NCBI RefSeq assembly: GCF_003326675.1
Contig: NZ_JPWF01000013.1
Span: 1 to 64,000 of the forward strand
Source: Thalassospira profundimaris
GTDB lineage: Bacteria; Pseudomonadota; Alphaproteobacteria; Rhodospirillales; Thalassospiraceae
DNA length: 64,000 nucleotides
Direction: 5' to 3'
Each line of letters opens with the position of its first letter. Position 1 is the stretch's first letter. Below the pieces are notes generated by a model. It ran no database searches. It saw nothing but the letters and a program-made list of their open reading frames with translations, and had not been told where the DNA came from. The translations under genes were made by a program, and so were the position numbers. This document shows positions 62,950-64,000 of this stretch, one piece after another.

Positions 62950-64000
62950 TTAGAACGGGTAGTGACGTTTGCCGCTCTGGATGGTGATCCAGCGCATTTC
63001 GGTGAATTCGTCGATCGATGCCTGGGAACCGAAACGGCCATAACCGGAAGATTTCACACCGCCAAACGGCATTTGTGCTTCGTCCTGAACGGTCGGGCTG
63101 TTGATGTGGCAGATGCCGCTTTCGATGCGCTTGGCTACGTCCATTGCACGCGGGATGTTGGTTGAGAAGACCGCAGAGGACAGGCCATATTCACTGTCAT
63201 TGGCAATGCGAACGGCTTCGTCTTCGTTGCCGGCACGAATGACGACACAGATCGGACCAAAGCTTTCCTCGGAATAGATTTTCATTGCCGGGGTGACGTG
63301 ATCGAGAAGGGTTGCGTCCATCAGAACGCCGTCCTTGGCCTTGCCCGAACCGGCAACCAGTTTGGCACCCTTGGAAACCGCATCTTCGACCAGTTCTTCG
63401 ATGCGATTGACGGCTTCGACACTGACCACACCACCAAGGATGTGTTCGGCCTTGGCCGGATCACCCGCGGTAAGGGTCTTTGCCTTGGCGGCAAGTTTGG
63501 CAACGAATGCATCCGCAACGGCATTGTCAACGATCAGACGTTCGGTCGACATGCAAATCTGGCCCTGGTTCATATAGGCACCAAAGGCGGCACCATTGAC
63601 GGCTTCGTCAAGGTCGGCATCGTCAAGAACAAGGAACGGTGCCTTGCCGCCCAGTTCGAGAAGAACCGGCTTCAGATGTTCGGCGCCCAGCTTGGCGATG
63701 ATGCGACCCACACGCGTCGAGCCGGTGAAGTTGATGCGACGCACAGCCGGGTGGGCAATCAGGGCTTCGACGATTTCCGGGGCATCTTCCGGGGCGTTGG
63801 TCACAACGTTGACCACACCTTCGGGTGCGCCAGCCTCGACAAGGCATTCACCGATCAGGCGGTGCAGGGCCGGGCAAAGTTCGGACGCCTTGAGAACCAC
63901 GGTGTTACCGCAGGCAAGCGGCATCGCAATGGCGCGTGTGCCCAGAATGACCGGTGCGTTCCAGGGCGCAATACCCAGAACAACGCCGACCGGCTGACGA
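62950..64000 (-). CDS. NAD(P)-dependent aldehyde dehydrogenase (5' end outside the window)
   Basis: The 350 visible residues are the C-terminal part of an aldehyde dehydrogenase; the frame is open to the window edge, so the start is missing. The visible part begins with the cofactor-site segment GVVLGIAPWNAPVILGTRAIAMPLACGNTVVLK. INFTGSTRVGR, the catalytic Glu in LELGGKAPFLVL, the catalytic Cys in MNQGQICMSTER and EESFGPICVV follow. It resembles salicylaldehyde/vanillin dehydrogenases more than 2-oxoglutarate-semialdehyde dehydrogenases, so a link to the xylose pathway is not assumed. Confidence 0.9.
   Translation of the reverse strand, partial: RQPVGVVLGIAPWNAPVILGTRAIAMPLACGNTVVLKASELCPALHRLIGECLVEAGAPEGVVNVVTNAPEDAPEIVEALIAHPAVRRINFTGSTRVGRIIAKLGAEHLKPVLLELGGKAPFLVLDDADLDEAVNGAAFGAYMNQGQICMSTERLIVDNAVADAFVAKLAAKAKTLTAGDPAKAEHILGGVVSVEAVNRIEELVEDAVSKGAKLVAGSGKAKDGVLMDATLLDHVTPAMKIYSEESFGPICVVIRAGNEDEAVRIANDSEYGLSSAVFSTNIPRAMDVAKRIESGICHINSPTVQDEAQMPFGGVKSSGYGRFGSQASIDEFTEMRWITIQSGKRHYPF

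Noticed and set aside
62950-64000. Aldehyde dehydrogenase as the missing 2-oxoglutarate-semialdehyde dehydrogenase of the xylose pathway
   Set aside because: It is over 50 kb away and its sequence looks closer to aromatic-aldehyde dehydrogenases.

Overview
The window looks like a chromosomal segment of a marine alphaproteobacterium. The closest match I can suggest from memory is Thalassospira or a related Rhodospirillales genus. This rests on moderate-to-high GC, alphaproteobacterial gene families, and a marine-type trimethylamine (TMA) catabolic cluster next to a Caulobacter-type xylose pathway. No rRNA, tRNA, CRISPR array, transposase or phage gene was seen.

Layout. (1) 1-10.1 kb: oxidative (Weimberg-type) D-xylose use. 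A minus-strand run xylF-xylH-xylG-xylX-ROK repressor diverges from a plus-strand xylose dehydrogenase and an IlvD/Edd dehydratase; an RraA-like gene sits at the left edge. (2) 9.8-17.2 kb: a MacAB-type efflux system (MacA, MacB, NodT-like outer-membrane factor, small membrane protein) divergent from an OmpR/HK two-component pair. (3) 17.2-40.7 kb: a nearly complete methylated-amine pathway. tmm oxidises TMA to TMAO, tdm cleaves TMAO to dimethylamine (DMA) and formaldehyde, and dmmDABC converts DMA to methylamine (MMA). gmaS, mgsABC and mgdABCD then take MMA through gamma-glutamylmethylamide and N-methylglutamate to glutamate plus a C1 unit on tetrahydrofolate, and purU can return tetrahydrofolate as formate. 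An Amt permease with a 54-aa single-pass companion, an XRE-cupin regulator and a GlxA/AraC-type regulator are embedded. (4) 40.9-44.5 kb: dienelactone hydrolase, argE, nadK, tetR. (5) 44.6-48.3 kb: three exported proteins of unknown function in one operon. (6) 48.5-51.4 kb: a sulfur module of a periplasmic rhodanese, a YeeE/YedE permease and a translationally coupled Cys-rich repeat protein with 26 cysteines. (7) 51.4-54.6 kb: a restriction-modification island with an HTH-fused cytosine methylase, Vsr nickase and EcoRII-like endonuclease, behind a long perfect inverted repeat. (8) 54.9-64 kb: RhlE-type helicase, cold-shock protein, a GntR-regulated polar amino-acid ABC transporter, an MFS transporter, a YaiI-family protein, and an aldehyde dehydrogenase that runs off the right edge.

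The main candidates for new biology are: the NPC-repeat cysteine protein coupled to a sulfur permease; the exported three-gene operon; shared DNA motifs in the two promoters flanking the XRE-cupin regulator, one inside a perfect inverted repeat that contains the mgsA ribosome-binding site; the 16-bp inverted repeat controlling the methylase; the small Amt companion; and an odd G-rich repeat island between the convergent tmm and tdm genes. All functional names come from recognising protein motifs and gene order by eye; no database search was run.
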